DNA from: Anagrus nilaparvatae
Taxonomy: Eukaryota > Arthropoda > Insecta > Hymenoptera > Mymaridae
Reading direction: 5' to 3'
Length of the DNA: 64,000 nt
Assembly: GCA_022575985.1 (NCBI GenBank)
Contig: JAKSXM010000002.1
Span: forward strand, 19,393,001-19,457,000
Part shown: in pieces, positions 21,582-33,103 of the stretch
How the letters are laid out: every line of letters starts with the position of its first letter
How positions within the stretch are numbered: the first letter of the stretch is position 1
Notes under the pieces: generated by a model
Databases searched by the model: none
Told to the model about the DNA's origin: nothing
What the model saw: the letters and a program-made list of their open reading frames with translations, nothing else
Program-made: the position numbers and the translations under genes

Positions 21582-21619
21582 ACGTTCCTTACACGAAAAA
21601 TTACAAGTATTCGATGAGT

Positions 21620-21775
21620 TAAGGGAACAAAAGCGATAGCAAAGAAATGTTACTGCCGTGAGAGCAAAGGGAGCCAAGGCAATAGCAAAAGAAATGCTAC
21701 TGCCGCAAGAGCAAAGGGAGCCAAGGCAATAGCAAAGGAAATGCCACTGCTGCAAGAGCAAAGGGAGCAAAGACC
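21620..21775 (-). repeat. 47-bp tandem repeat in the retrotransposon 5' UTR
   Basis: About three and a half units start near 21620, 21662, 21709 and 21756. Each contains GAGCAAAGGGAGCCAAGGC and a GCAAAnGAAATGCnACTGC segment. GC-rich relative to its surroundings. Tandem 5' UTR monomers occur in several LINE families, where they can carry promoter activity. Confidence 0.8.
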
Positions 21776-21805
21776 AATGCTAATCACCGCGAAGCTAAGT
21801 TTGCG

Positions 21806-21895
21806 TGGCAAAGCTAAGTGAAAGGCTAAGAGCGCCCGAACTCGCCGGAGTGGCAAGGCTATGTGAAAGGCTGAGAGGGCCCGAGCTCGCCAGAG
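21806..21895 (-). repeat. 45-bp tandem repeat, two units
   Basis: Units 21806-21850 and 21851-21895 share TGGCAAnGCTAnGTGAAAGG and a GCCCGAnCTCGCC segment. They lie at the extreme 5' end of the retrotransposon, beyond the 47-bp monomers. Confidence 0.8.
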
Positions 21896-21957
21896 TGCCA
21901 GGAACAACTCATATAATTTTACCTTTTTTTTCTTTCTTATTGGCTAAAAGAAACATT

Positions 21958-22522
21958 CTTATAATCACCCCGAGTGGTCCCACCTTATACACTTATTTTC
22001 TTTAAAATGGTTGGAGTAATTATTATTTTTCTATTCATAAAAAATTCGGCTATTTTTTTATGTCACTATCAAACGAGGGCCCCCACAACCATGATATTTT
22101 AGAATTATAATATATATATGTATGTAATTATCTATCGATAAAGGACAATTACGACAGAATTGGGAATTTTAACTTCAAATTATTATAAATAATATTTAAA
22201 AAAAATTTTTTTTTTTAAACCAACGCTACTGTAAAGTTCAAGAGCCAAAGAATATGTGGTTGAAATTTGGTCGAAAAATAATAATTTTTAGTGCCAAAAT
22301 TAACCTCATAAAGTTGACCATGAAAAAAAAGGTTTTTTTTACGTTTTTTCACCTATTTTTGCCCATAAATCTCAATCCTTTTAACTTAGAATCATGAGCT
22401 TTCATATAGAATTAGATGAAAGAATTCTTAATAAGATGCTTTTTGCCCTAATGTTTTTGGACTATTTTTGTATAAGATAAGCTTAAAATTCGGGAGGTGT
22501 CAATCTTTTCCAGCTCGACAGT
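21958..22522. repeat. Right arm of the foldback surrounding the retrotransposon
   Basis: Reverse complement of 15610-16222, with the same internal landmarks. Arm similarity is roughly 90 percent by eye apart from small indels in poly-T tracts. Confidence 0.85.
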
Positions 22523-22539
22523 ATATTGGTAAGTTAACA

Positions 22540-23232
22540 AAAAATTTTTTTGGATGTGTTCAAAATGTCGACACCGTCCGCAGTCCTTTTGCTTAACTAT
22601 AAACTTTGAGTATTAACAAACGGCTGAAAATTTGAAGTTAAATTTTTCTGTAGGATGCATATGATGTACTTAGGTCCCAAAAACTCATTTTTTTCAACGA
22701 AACAAATTTCTATGCAATCCTCTTAGCTTATCGTCACATATAAGTCTGTCCCTCGATTTTAGCTTTTTTTAAGCTTCCCACCTTTTATGGGAGCGTATAC
22801 TCTATATTTATGCACTTGAAAGCATTGTTGTATTTTTTTTTCTCACTTAACCACTCATATATGAACCGTGGAAAACTTAAAATTTAAAATATGAAAGCTT
22901 TAACTATGAAAATTAAACTTATTAAATTTTTAAAACGCTTTTACAAAAAAAAAAATGTCGCCAACGTCCATGTCGTTTTTTCCAATTGTATGTCATGTAT
23001 TACTTAATATATCTTGTTCAGTTATGTGTTTTGATGAAAAAATAACGTACCCAAAGTTTGAGAAAATTTGATGGCTTCAATATAGAGTTATTTCAATAAT
23101 GCACTCAAAATGTCGCCACCGTCTGCATATATAAAAAAATCCCATAAGAATAACACGTAGAATTTATTTTTACATTTGTAGCAGCACCACTGAAAATTTT
23201 AGGTTTTTGGACCTTAATATACATAAAAATAC

Positions 23233-23265
<33 letters not shown>

Positions 23266-23315
23266 TAGAGTTGTGCCGTAAACAATAAAAAAATATACAA
23301 TTCCAGTGAAAACCA
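22540..23315 (+). repeat. Region with a recurring TGTCGCCACCGTC motif
   Basis: Variants of AAAATGTCGCCACCGTCTGC occur near 22563, 22962 and 23108, embedded in otherwise AT-rich DNA. A 33-base poly-A lies at 23235-23268. No gene seen. The repeats may be remnants of one more non-autonomous element. Confidence 0.45.
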
Positions 23316-23573
23316 CCCATATACATTTTTGGTAAAAAGAAAAAAACAATATTCCCTCACACTTTAAAACAGATTTGGGACTAATAATATTTGGTTCAAT
23401 GCCAAATATTAGTTGTTTAAAAATTTTTTTTTTTTTTTTATTGTTTCTTTTAATTTGTTATTAACTATTAATTTTCATTGTTTTCTGGTATGCATATTTT
23501 GGTTATGTTTAATTCTTCTTATAACTAAAGTGCCGTTGACCATGAATGTAAATAATGCGAACTCGCTTACTTA

Positions 23574-24414
23574 GGCTGAGTCCAGACATAGCGCGTTTCG
23601 CTTGCGATAATGAAAAACCGTGCGATAATATAATATTAAACAACTAGGTGGGAATTACGTATACACGGTCTTTGAGTGCTGGACGTGGTATTTTCAAAGT
23701 CATATGACAAAATTAAATTCATAGGTTGGTATGAATGAGAGATCTTCGTATTTCGCCTTAACTTATACTACGAAATATAGTGTTAGTGTATACTAATGCC
23801 AACCCATAAATTTTTTTTTGTCATTTGACTTCGAAAATACCACGTCCAGCACTCAAAGACCGTGTATAACCGAGGTGTGTGAAGTTGCCCACGAGGCGGA
23901 GCCGAGTGGGAGTAACTAAACACACCGAGGTTTATATACGTAATTTCCACCGAGTCCTTAACGTTATTTTATACTTCACCTTGTTAAATAATTAGTGTCT
24001 GGTACTTTAATTAAAAAAATATTTATAATAAAATCATAATTATATCATTAACATCTTAAATATGTGATCAGCTTCGATATCTCAGAAAAGGTTAGTACTT
24101 ATTTTTAATCACGACACATCATTTTTAGCTTTGCGCATGCGTTCCTTATAACTGTTGAGTTCGAAATTATATCGATGCTCTTCGTTTCACAAAAAAGCAT
24201 ACTAAATCATGCTTATTCAACTTTATTTCTCTTAGAACAGTTATGAGCGTACGATCGCGTAAATACAAAATAAAGATGTGAATTGCCATCTATGCGCGGG
24301 ATAGTTAGACACTAATTATATGCAAGGAGAAGTATAAAATGTATTGAATCCCCATACTAAAATCGCACGCTTTTTCATTATCGCATGCGAAACGCGCTAT
24401 GTCTGGACTCAGCC
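23574..24414. mobile_element. Harbinger-like MITE with TTA target duplication
   Basis: Terminal inverted repeats of about 50 bp begin GGCTGAGTCCAGACATAGCG, and the right end is their complement. The flanks are TTA at 23571-23573 and 24415-24417. A three-base TWA duplication is characteristic of the PIF/Harbinger superfamily. No transposase is encoded. The element interrupts the segment that in the left direct repeat still carries MULE coding sequence. A second palindromic element is nested inside it. Confidence 0.75.
23660..23868. repeat. Palindrome nested in the Harbinger-like MITE
   Basis: Arms start TATACACGGTCTTTGAGTGC and pair with the complement ending at 23868. They include a CTGGACGTGGTATTTTC block. 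Just right of it (23870-23950) is a GC-rich piece with CACGAGGCGGAGCCGAGTGG, itself partly palindromic. No ORF. Confidence 0.75.
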
Positions 24415-24689
24415 TTATTATGATAACGAAAATTCGTTAATATAACCATAATATTCTTGTAAGTATATTCAAAAATAATTTTTTTTTTTTTAATTTGCGG
24501 AATTCCTAAAATCTTATTAAGTGATTAAAGCGACAATCTGTATTAAAATTAAAACAATAGGGATAATCTTTTTGCGGAATTCGTAAAAAAATCGAAAATT
24601 AAGTAGCTTAAAATTTGCGGAACTCGTATATTTTTTAATCCATTTTGCGGAACTCAGATACAGCCGCGCGTAACTTGAAAAGTTAAGAT

Positions 24690-26080
24690 TTCATTACATT
24701 ATTTCAATTTTTTTTTAACCAAGGAATAAAAGTGCCTGACTTTAGTATAGTCCAAGAGGTCATAATAAGGCTAAGAAATAATCAGTATTATCTTGGATGT
24801 CTATCTCGTATGCGCGTTCCTGTGGTATTGAAAACTTCGGCCGAGCGCCTAATTTAAAAAATTGAGATTTTTTTTAATTTTCTCATTTTTTTTTTTTTTT
24901 TTGATAAAGGAATAAAAGTGCCCGACTTTAGTGTTTCCCAAAAGGTCATCATAAGAGATAAAAATAATCAGTATTTGGGCATTCCTACAAGAAAGTACGT
25001 TTTATTAGCACCAAAAATGAAAATAAAATAATTGACGAGGCCGCGACTACCACGACGATTTTCTGGTAGTTTAAACCGATTGGTGGACACTTTTTCCAAT
25101 TTTTTTTTTCAAGGATTTTTTTTTGCAAAAATTATTTTTCCAGTTAATACGGGTTTCCAAATTTTTTTTCTCCAAAAAGTATTATTTCCAATTAAATTTT
25201 TTGCACAAATTTTTTCCAAAAATAAAAAAAACTTTTTTAGTCAAAACTTTTATTTATTTACTATAAATTTATATGAAATAAGTTAAAATAGGTTATAATA
25301 TATATTTTTGTGTAAAAACTTTATAAATTTATATTATGTCCCAAATGCAATTTGCAATCCTCTACTTTGAACTTGCCTGTATATGCTTTGACCAAGGTGA
25401 AAGAAACAACAGCGTACGCTTTCTACCCCAATAAGATGTCTTGCGGCATTAATGATTGCTAGCTCGAAGTCACTCATTATAATAGCTGGCATTGCGATTT
25501 CCAGGTTAATTTCTCGTGCTCGTTGAATAATGATTTGGAAAACTATCCTGTAAGCTCCTTCTTGTTTTGTTTCCATAATTTAGGTTGTGTTTGTAACAAA
25601 TGAAAATATAAATATAATATGATGAAGTTAGAATCAAATAATATTTAAGATTAAAAGTTATTTTGAAAATTTGGGGTAGCTCAGATACGAAAAACACGGT
25701 TTTGACATAAAAGTGGCAAAATCTTTTTGGCATCCTTCGCCGATTTCGTGTTTTTTTTTTGCATTCTATAAGGTATAAACCACCAGAAAATCATAGTGGT
25801 AGTAGCGGCCTAGTCGATTTTTTTTTTTATTTTTGGTGCTCATAAAACGTACTTTCTCGTAGAAATGCACATTTACATAGTTGCCCATGTCGCATGCGTG
25901 GTCTTGAAGGATCAAAAATTTGAACCGTGCGCATAACTTAAAATATTGGGATTTTCTTAGCCCGTACTAAAGAGTTTAAAAAAAAAAAATAGAGAAAATT
26001 AAAGAAAGTCTCAATTTTTTAAGTTCCGCTCTAATGTTTTTCATCCTATAGGAACATATTATAAACTTATTATGACCTCT
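24690..26080. mobile_element. MULE relic with long inverted arms
   Basis: Bases about 24840-25080 are inverted at about 25765-26060. Shared blocks include GAAAGTACGTTTTATnAGCACC, AAAATTGAGA with a TTTAATTTTCTC block, and an ACCACnAnGATTTTCTGG segment. The left arm is partly duplicated in direct orientation (24690-24830). Between the arms lies a MULE transposase fragment. Long TIRs are typical of MULEs. No intact element remains. Confidence 0.55.
25334..25576 (-). pseudogene. MULE transposase core fragment
   Basis: An 80-codon frame containing PAIIMSDFELAIINAARH and CCFFHLGQSIYRQVQ followed by GLQ. This is the hallmark of the MULE transposase domain: an SDFE catalytic acidic segment, then a C-F-F-H-L-x-Q-x-I/W block. 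Only this core survives. A full transposase would be several hundred residues, and the flanks hold no continuation. The bounds given are those of the open frame, not of a gene. Confidence 0.7.
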
Positions 26081-26084
26081 TCGT

Positions 26085-26640
26085 ATCCAGCGACACAAAA
26101 AACAAGAATCTTTTATGAGTATAGAAAAAACCCAAAAAATTAAAATCACCATTGTTTAATTGAATTATTAAATTTTAAACACATATGATTTTTTACTGAA
26201 TTCGGCCAGTTTTAGAATCCACACGATTTTTTCAATTTGGTACCCTGTTTCGGAGTCGGTATACCCCGATACCCCTTATTATTTGTTTATTGTTAATTCT
26301 TCTTGATTATTATTTTTTACTAAAGGTTTACGACTATGCTCCTTTTAAGCCAAAAATATGAGTAGATAACTGATTCAATTCACAGAAATTTTATTTTCTG
26401 AGTGGAATAAAGATAACGAAAAAAATCGAAACGCACACAGGACCCGAAAAACATAGTCATATTACGCTTATGACGCAGCCAACGTGTTAAATTAACATTC
26501 TGGACCTCCAAATACGTACAGACCGTAGTAAAAATTACCAAAAAAAAACGTATTAATAAACCTAAAGTAGCCATTTTTTGTGAATAGTTTAAGCTTAATA
26601 CATTAATATGCCACTGATATCACCGATTACAAGCATGCAA
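26085..26640. other. AT-rich, no gene seen
   Basis: One short minus-strand ORF (26380-26574) is unrecognised. No repeat partner found. Confidence 0.4.
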
Positions 26641-27818
26641 TCATAGATACATTTCTATTAACTTTTAAAAGTATTTTTTTATTTATCAAAAATTTTGGAA
26701 CTAATTTTCAAAAAATTAACAATCAGATTCGATATATCGAGTAAAAATCATATTTTCAAATATAAGTGATTTCATGGAACTAATTGAAGTATTGCAACCA
26801 AAAAAAAAAATATTGCTGTTTTTTTAATTTTTAGAAAAAAAATTTGAAAAAATTCGGTATCAGATCAAAAAAATTACTATAAACGAACTTTCTAAAACTA
26901 GTACTCTCATAGAAATAAATTAGGTAATACGTTCAAAAAGAAAAAAGAAATAGCTGTTTTTTGTTTTTTTTTTGCGAAAAAAATTTTAGGAAAAAAGTTT
27001 TCAAAAAATTAATTATCAGATTCGAGATATCGAGTAAAAACCATACTTTCAAATATAAGTACTTTCATGGAAATAAATGAGGTATTACCTCCAAATAAAA
27101 AAAAAAAATTAGTATAGTTTAAGATTTTTTAATGAAAATATTTTTGAAAAAAAAATTAGGTCCTAATTCCAGAATGGTTGTGAAATATCACTGGTTACAA
27201 TATTTTCAGATATTAGTACTTTAATGGAATTAAATGAGGTGTTACACAAAAAAAAAAAATATTGTAGTTTTTTGAATTTTTTTGTTTTTTTAATTTTGAG
27301 AAAAAAAATTTGAAAAAATTCGATATCCGATCCAAAAAATTACTATAAAAGAACTTTCTAAAACTAGTACTCTCATAGAAATAAATTAGGTACTACGTCC
27401 AAAAAGAAAAAAATATTTGGTGTTTGTTGTATTTTTTTGTGACGAAAATTTTGGGAAAAAAATTTTCAAAAAATTAATTATCATATTCGACATATCGAGT
27501 ACAAATCTTACTTTCAAATATAAGTACTTTCATGGAAATAAATGAGGTATTACATCCAACTTAAAAAAAATAAAAGTAGCTTGAGAATTTTTGATAAAAA
27601 AATGTTTGAAAAAAAAAATTAGGTCTTAATTCCATAATGGTTGTGAAATTTCACCGGTTACATACACACACACACACACACCCATACATACTTTTTTTAA
27701 AAACCGGTTTTTTAGCTTTCTGAGTTCCCAAAACGTGCTTATATCAAAAATTAAAAATTTATATAAAAAATCAAAAATCAAAATTTGACCTATCACAATG
27801 GTTCCTCATTGAGGAATC
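26640..27818 (+). repeat. Hairpin-ended element with about 155-bp tandem units, copy 1
   Basis: About six diverged units of 150-160 bp each carry ATCAGATTCGAGATATCGAG-like, CTTTCATGGAAATAAATGAG-like and GGTATTACnTCCAA-like segments, with A/T homopolymers between them. The array runs into a CA microsatellite (27664-27682). A unique tail with CCAAAACGTGCTTATAT follows. It ends in the hairpin GGTTCCTCATTGAGGAATC (27800-27818). The 5' end is not clearly preserved. No coding capacity. Confidence 0.75.
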
Positions 27819-27997
27819 AAAAACTTACAATATCAAAATTAGGATATTCTTTTTTGTGTTCAGTTGCTATGGCAACATCTATTTCGAACTATCCCACAAC
27901 GCAAGGATAAGATCAGCAAGATAGCCTTCTTTTTTGCCATTTTGATTTTATTAAAAGACAGAGATAAAGTTTTTACGTATAGAAGAAAAAAATACCC

Positions 27998-29786
27998 TGC
28001 CAACTAGCTGGCACTGAGGTTCCTCAAACAATGGGCTGTAATCTTAATTTACAACAAATATTATTGTTTACAACCATGCAATTATACATACATTTTTCGT
28101 TTTTAGTAGCTGGTAAAGTGGATTATTAAGATCATTTTGTTATTAAAGTGAAAATTTTAGCGTCCATGGATTGGTCGCACCGGCGTTAATGGATTTTAAA
28201 TCATTTTTGCATAATTAAAAAGAGACAAATATAAAAAAAGCTAATTTTATTTTTTTTTATAAAATTTTATTTTATTAGAATATTTAATTATCCCTTAATA
28301 ATTAAAATATTGGGTAACATGATTTTTTTGTTATGTCAAAGAAATGGTTGGTAACGATGCGAAAATTAAAAATATTCGCTCAATTATTATAAAAAGATAG
28401 GAGTTTTTACCAGAATTTATAATAATTTCTTATAATTTATTTTCTCAGTGTACTTCTTGCATTTGACCAATCTTCCGCAACAATGATAACAATAATAATA
28501 ATAATATTTTGTAATAAAAAAAATAACCACATTAATTGCTTCAAGATTTTAACATTATTTAAATTATTTCTATTAATCACAAAATAATAAATTATTTAAT
28601 TCTATAAATTGTTTGATTCTTTAAAAAATGCCAATATAACTTTTAAATCTTAATTTTAAAATGCAAACATAACCATTTAATATTTTTAGGCTGTTTATTA
28701 TTGTTTATAATTTCATTAAGCTGCATACATAAATAAACATAGCAACGAACAAAATAATCCGAGGAAGTCAAAAAGAGGCAAGATTTCCATCACTCTTTCT
28801 TGTGTCTTATAATTTATATCAAAATAAAAGTTATCGGATACAAAAAATTACTATAAACTAAATTTCTAAAATTTGTACTCTCATTAAAATAAATTAGGTA
28901 TGTCCAATACGAAAAATAAATTTGATGTTTTATGTATTTTTTTGTAACGAAGATTTTGGAGAAAAAAATTTTCAAAAAATTAATTATCAGATTCAAGATA
29001 TCGAGTAAAAACCATACTTTCATGTACTTTCATGGAAATGAATGAGGTATTACATCCGAATTAAAAAAAAAAAAGTATTTTGAGATTTTTTTAATAAAAA
29101 AATTTTTGGAAAAAAAAGTTAGGTATTCATTCGATAATTGTTTTGGAATATCACTGGTTACAATATTTTAAAATATTAGTACTTTCATAGAATTAAAAGA
29201 GGTATTACACCAAAAAAATATTGCAATTTTTTTTATTTTTCTTTTTTTTTAATTTAGAGAATAAAATTTTGAAAAAATTAAGTATCAATTCCAAAAAATT
29301 ACTGTAAACGAGGTTGTTAAAACTAGTACTTCTATGGAAATAAATTAGGTACTACGTCCAAAAAGAAAAAAAAGTTTCGTATTTTTTGTATTTTTTTGTG
29401 AAAAAAATTTTAGGAAAAAAATTTTCAAAAAATTAAGTATCAGATTGGAGATATCAAGTAAAAACCATACTTTCAAATATAAGTACTTTCGTGGAAATAA
29501 ATGAGGTATTACATCCAAATCAAAAAAAAAAAAAAGTACCTCGAGCTTTTTTGGTGAAAAAATTTTTGAAAAAAAAATTAGGTCTTAATTCCATAATATT
29601 TGTGAAATATCACCGATTACATACATACGTACGTATGTACGTACACACACACACACACACACACGTACATACAGACTTTTTTTAAAAACAGGTTTTTTAG
29701 CTTCCTGGGGTCCCAAAACGTGCTTATATGCCAAAAAATAGAAAATCAAATTTTGACCTAACACAATGGTTCCTCTTTGAGGAACC
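27998..29786 (+). mobile_element. Hairpin-ended element with about 155-bp tandem units, copy 2
   Basis: The most complete member. It starts at a TGCCA...TGGCA hairpin (27998-28013) followed by CTGAGGTTCCTCA. A spacer of about 800 bp, an array of about five 155-bp units (28815-29610), a TACG/CA microsatellite (29622-29664) and the same tail as copy 1 follow. It ends in the hairpin GGTTCCTCTTTGAGGAACC (29768-29786). Internal tandem units plus a microsatellite and a terminal hairpin recall non-autonomous Helitron/DINE-1 elements. No replication protein is present, so that class is inference. Confidence 0.6.
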
Positions 29787-29869
29787 AAAAATTGTTTTGA
29801 GTTTACTAAGCTTTTTTCTTAAAATTAAACCAAAAAAGTTACTAAGCTTTACTCTTAAACTAAAATTTT

Positions 29870-30130
29870 TTAGCCCGTCATCTTGGAAAATTCGGAAGTG
29901 AAAAAATGAATTTTTTATAAATAAAAACGTTTTTCTTAATCTCAAAAACCAATGTAAAAAGATCTCTAATGTCTTTTGGTCCGCCATCTTGGAAAATCTG
30001 AAAATATAATAAAAAAATGAAATTTTTTATCCATAAAAATTTTTTTTTTTAACCTAAAAAACCTCCAGGTAGTGAAGAAAGTTCCCTTTTATAAGGTTTT
30101 TGGTTCGCCATCTTGGAAAATCAGAAAATA
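29870..30130 (+). repeat. Tandem repeat of about 115 bp, three units
   Basis: Units are marked by GCCATCTTGGAAAATC variants whose TCTTGGAAAA starts at 29881, 29987 and 30111. They are separated by AT-rich sequence containing TTTTTTAT and CTCAAAAACC-like segments. Copies diverge. No gene. Confidence 0.65.
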
Positions 30131-30439
30131 TGTTTGGGTGAAAAATTATACCTCCAGGATATCAACTTTTCCTCTGTCGTTTCTTTTTCATACCAAAAGT
30201 ATTTCATTTTATGATAGAAATAATGAAATAACATTTTCGGGTCAAAAATATACATTATGGTTAACCATATGGTTTATCATTATGGTCAACTTGGTTTATC
30301 ATATCGGAAATTATTATGTTATTTTTGAGCGAGTTTAATTTTATTCTATTTTATTCTATCATAAATCGATTTTCTATACTATTCTATTTTATCTTATCCT
30401 ATTGTTATTTTTTGAATCATATTCTATTGTATCTTTATA

Positions 30440-30660
30440 CATGAGGGAAGGGATAAAATATTGGTTTTGGCTTTGCATGCAGTTGTTTGTACGAGGGAGC
30501 GTAGCGAGCGAGTGCAGACAGCATGCAAAAGTCGAACCCAATATTTTTTCCCGTTTTCTAAAATATAGTTTTACATATAATGGGCAAAAAACCCGCCTTC
30601 CTAGGGTAGGAAATAGGCTTTTTTTGCCCTGGATATGTAAAAGCTTTAACCGTTACAGAT
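30440..30660. repeat. Two adjacent small palindromes
   Basis: In the first, AATATTGGTTTTGGCTTTGC (30457) pairs with GCATGCAAAAGTCGAACCC and the following AATATT, around a GC-rich loop reading GAGCGTAGCGAGCGAGTG. In the second, TTTTACATATAATGGGCAAA pairs with a TTTGCCCTGGATATGTAAAA block. These resemble dispersed hairpins; no ORF is credible. Confidence 0.6.
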
Positions 30661-30843
30661 TTATAACAAACACCCTAATGTACATATACAAGTAAACTTG
30701 TTGATAAATAAATAAAATATATATTTCAATATTTTTTTCCAATTTATTTATTGAAAAAAATCTTTAAAATATGTTTACATACGTTTAATTATATTTAATA
30801 TTTCATAAATCAGGTTCTTTTAAAATTTTACATTTTGAGATAA

Positions 30844-31078
30844 CACGCATACAAAAAATTAGTAATTATAACCAAAATTATGATTTTGATTGCTAAATTC
30901 AGTTTGGTTAAAAGTTACCATATAAATTTTTAGTAAAATTTACTAATAATATTTGTTTACAAAACTAAAACCTCAATTTTTTCAGTAAAATTTGCTAATT
31001 TTTTGGTTATAATTACCAATATTTTTTAATTTTTATTTACAAAATTCGTTAATTTTACTATTCTTTTATTTTTGCGTG
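30844..31078. mobile_element. Short MITE with CACGCA termini
   Basis: Ends CACGCATACAAAAAATTAG and the complement of CACGCAAAAATAAAAG are inverted, with an ACTAATTTTT-rich interior. The same element, reverse-oriented, lies at 61073-62450, where it is split by a foldback. The present copy serves as the empty site for that insertion. Non-coding. Confidence 0.75.
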
Positions 31079-33103
31079 AATGTTTGCATATTTTTATCTG
31101 TAAATTCTCATAATATAGAACACCCAAATGTTTTCAAATTCTTAAAAGAATGAAATAACTTAAATTAAATGCCTTTATCATTATAATCATTTCTAATAAT
31201 ATTTAAATATTTTTTGTAAATTTATTAAATAAATCATGTTCATTTGAAATCCCCGCAAATATTTCTTCGGTAATTTTCCACTGCAAAGAAATTCTTCGTT
31301 TTCTTCTTCTTTTTCATTAATTTCCTTAAATTTTCAATAAATTTTGCCCACGTAAACTTTTCTTTTTTATAATTATAAATAGTTTTCACAACATTGATTA
31401 TATATCATTACTTGCGCCAGAACCTGAACGAATAAAAAATCTTAATTTTTTATTTCTTGATTATTCGATAGTTGATCCTTTGTTTTTTCAACAATACAAA
31501 CCAAAAAAATAAAAATTGAATAAAAATATTTAATATCTTATTTTTATGTAAATTTTTTTATGAATCGAATGATTGAGAATTGTTCAGTTTCTGGTGCAGG
31601 TTTTTGATCCACAAAAAATTTATACTGTAACTACCGTGGAAATTTTTCTATTTCTAGTGTATTCGTAAAATAATTAATTAGCTAACAAATAATAAGCTTA
31701 TCAATGACTGGCAAATGATTATTACAAAAAACTTTGTTCTAAAATAAGTTCATATTATAAGAGCTTTCTCGTCATTCAGGCCCATGTGGCTCTGACAAAT
31801 AACATGATGGTTGATAAAAGTTACATACAATGAGTTGCACCTTTAATTTGATCTTTGGATTCAATATAATAATCAATATATTATTATATTTTCAATTTTT
31901 TTTTTTTCATTTATTCTATAAGAAACCAAATGCAATTCCAAAAACAACACCCAAGTAAAAATATAGAATTATTGATATATCCAAAAAAAATGTGGTTTTG
32001 TTTAATTTTAACATTTCGTCGAGTCATGAAGAGCTTATCAAAACTACAACGTTAATTATTAATTGTTAACTACAATTTAAGGAAAGGCGGAATATCGTAC
32101 CCATTAGTGATTTTATTATACACCACATTTTTACTTGTATAGATCTATTTCTAAATTATTATTTGAATTTTTACCAAGTAATAAATTTATTTCAAAGTGA
32201 AAAACTACCAAGGTTGAAATTTTAAAAAAATATGTGAATAACATAAAGAATAAAATACTTTTTAGCTTAAAAACTAGACAGTTTTAACAAAAAATATCAA
32301 ATTAAAATTTTTTCATTAAATCAAATTTTATCAAAACCGATAAATTAAATTGCAAAAAATTAAATATTTTTTGTTAAAATAGAGATAATCTTACAATAAG
32401 GAATCGTTCAAAAAATACGTAGCTCGAATTTTATTATAAAACCCATTAGCTGATATCTCTTAGTAGGCAAGGCTTTACTATCTGCTAAAATAGTTCAAAA
32501 TCACTGACTTTTCCGGTCAGTTGCTTAATTAAATTTTATATTATTTTCTTTTTGAACTTATCGCGCGTAACCATATCATTATATCCTTTATACTCTTTAT
32601 CGGTGGAGCTCGGTCCATATTTAAAGTTTCAAACCCCCTACTGCTTTCTAAAGATTTGCGAGTTTCTATAAAACTGTTTCATGCGCTCAACTCGCTCGCA
32701 TTCTATGGTCAATCGTCAAATCTATCAGATCTAGTTACATAGTCATATTTAAAAATACATGTGCCACCCAGTTCAATAAATTCAAGTTAATTTTAAATCT
32801 AAGTATATAACATAATTATATAATTTTAAATTCAAGTTAATCTTAAACGCTCTCGTAAATTATTCAAAATCATTAATTAACTTATAAATAAATTAAAGTG
32901 ACTTATTTAAGTAAATTAAATATTGTCCTTAACAAAACTAACGAGTCTTAAAATTAACTTCAAAGCTGAATTTTTCAAAACCTTTTTCCTCATTTTCTTC
33001 AATATTTTCCTAGAAAATATTACACTGAGTACTATAATAGTAAATTTAGAAATAATCATGCAGGTATTATAGATTAATTTACCGCAAGGACAGGAGGAAT
33101 CTA
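31079..33103. other. AT-rich, no gene seen
   Basis: A weak inverted repeat around CAAGTAAAAAT occurs near 31952 and 32138. Nothing else recognised on either strand. Confidence 0.45.

Larger units (their letters stand above)
16334..21905 (-). mobile_element. Jockey-clade non-LTR retrotransposon, both ORFs open
   Basis: Minus-strand element with a GC-rich 5' UTR (about 21905-21307), a Gag-like ORF1, an endonuclease/reverse-transcriptase ORF2 two bases downstream, and a 3' UTR. The 3' boundary is ambiguous. An 18-base poly-T on the plus strand (about 16755-16772) could be the poly-A tail. Sequence of similar composition nevertheless continues to the stem-loop at 16334. The 5' boundary is set where composition changes from GC-rich to AT-rich near 21905. 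Both ORFs lack stops, so this copy is young. No target duplication was resolved. Confidence 0.75.
14772..24666. mobile_element. Composite DNA-transposon nest with subterminal motif repeats
   Basis: The termini GGCTGTATTCGAGTTCCGC (14772) and GCGGAACTCAGATACAGCC (24648-24666) are inverted with two mismatches. A 12-bp motif GARTYCCGCWAA occurs at 14782, 14823, 14857 and 14939 on the left. Its complement is at 24494, 24571, 24614 and 24644 on the right. Such subterminal arrays are typical transposase-binding sites of cut-and-paste elements. Segments 14988-15165 and 15480-15570 recur in direct orientation at 23316-23510 and 24418-24490, so the original element seems to have been partly duplicated around a large insertion. 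The interior holds a MULE remnant, a foldback, a Jockey element and a Harbinger-like MITE. No target duplication is visible, so the insertion is old. Confidence 0.6.

Noticed and set aside
21450..21907. Ala/Leu-rich minus-strand ORFs upstream of ORF1
   Set aside because: They are translations of the 47-bp and 45-bp 5' UTR tandem repeats.
29622..29664. TACG/CA repeat as telomeric or CRISPR-like sequence
   Set aside because: It is a simple microsatellite inside the hairpin-ended element, with no spacer structure.
31952..32148. Possible MITE with CAAGTAAAAAT ends
   Set aside because: Only about a dozen bases pair and no target duplication is seen.
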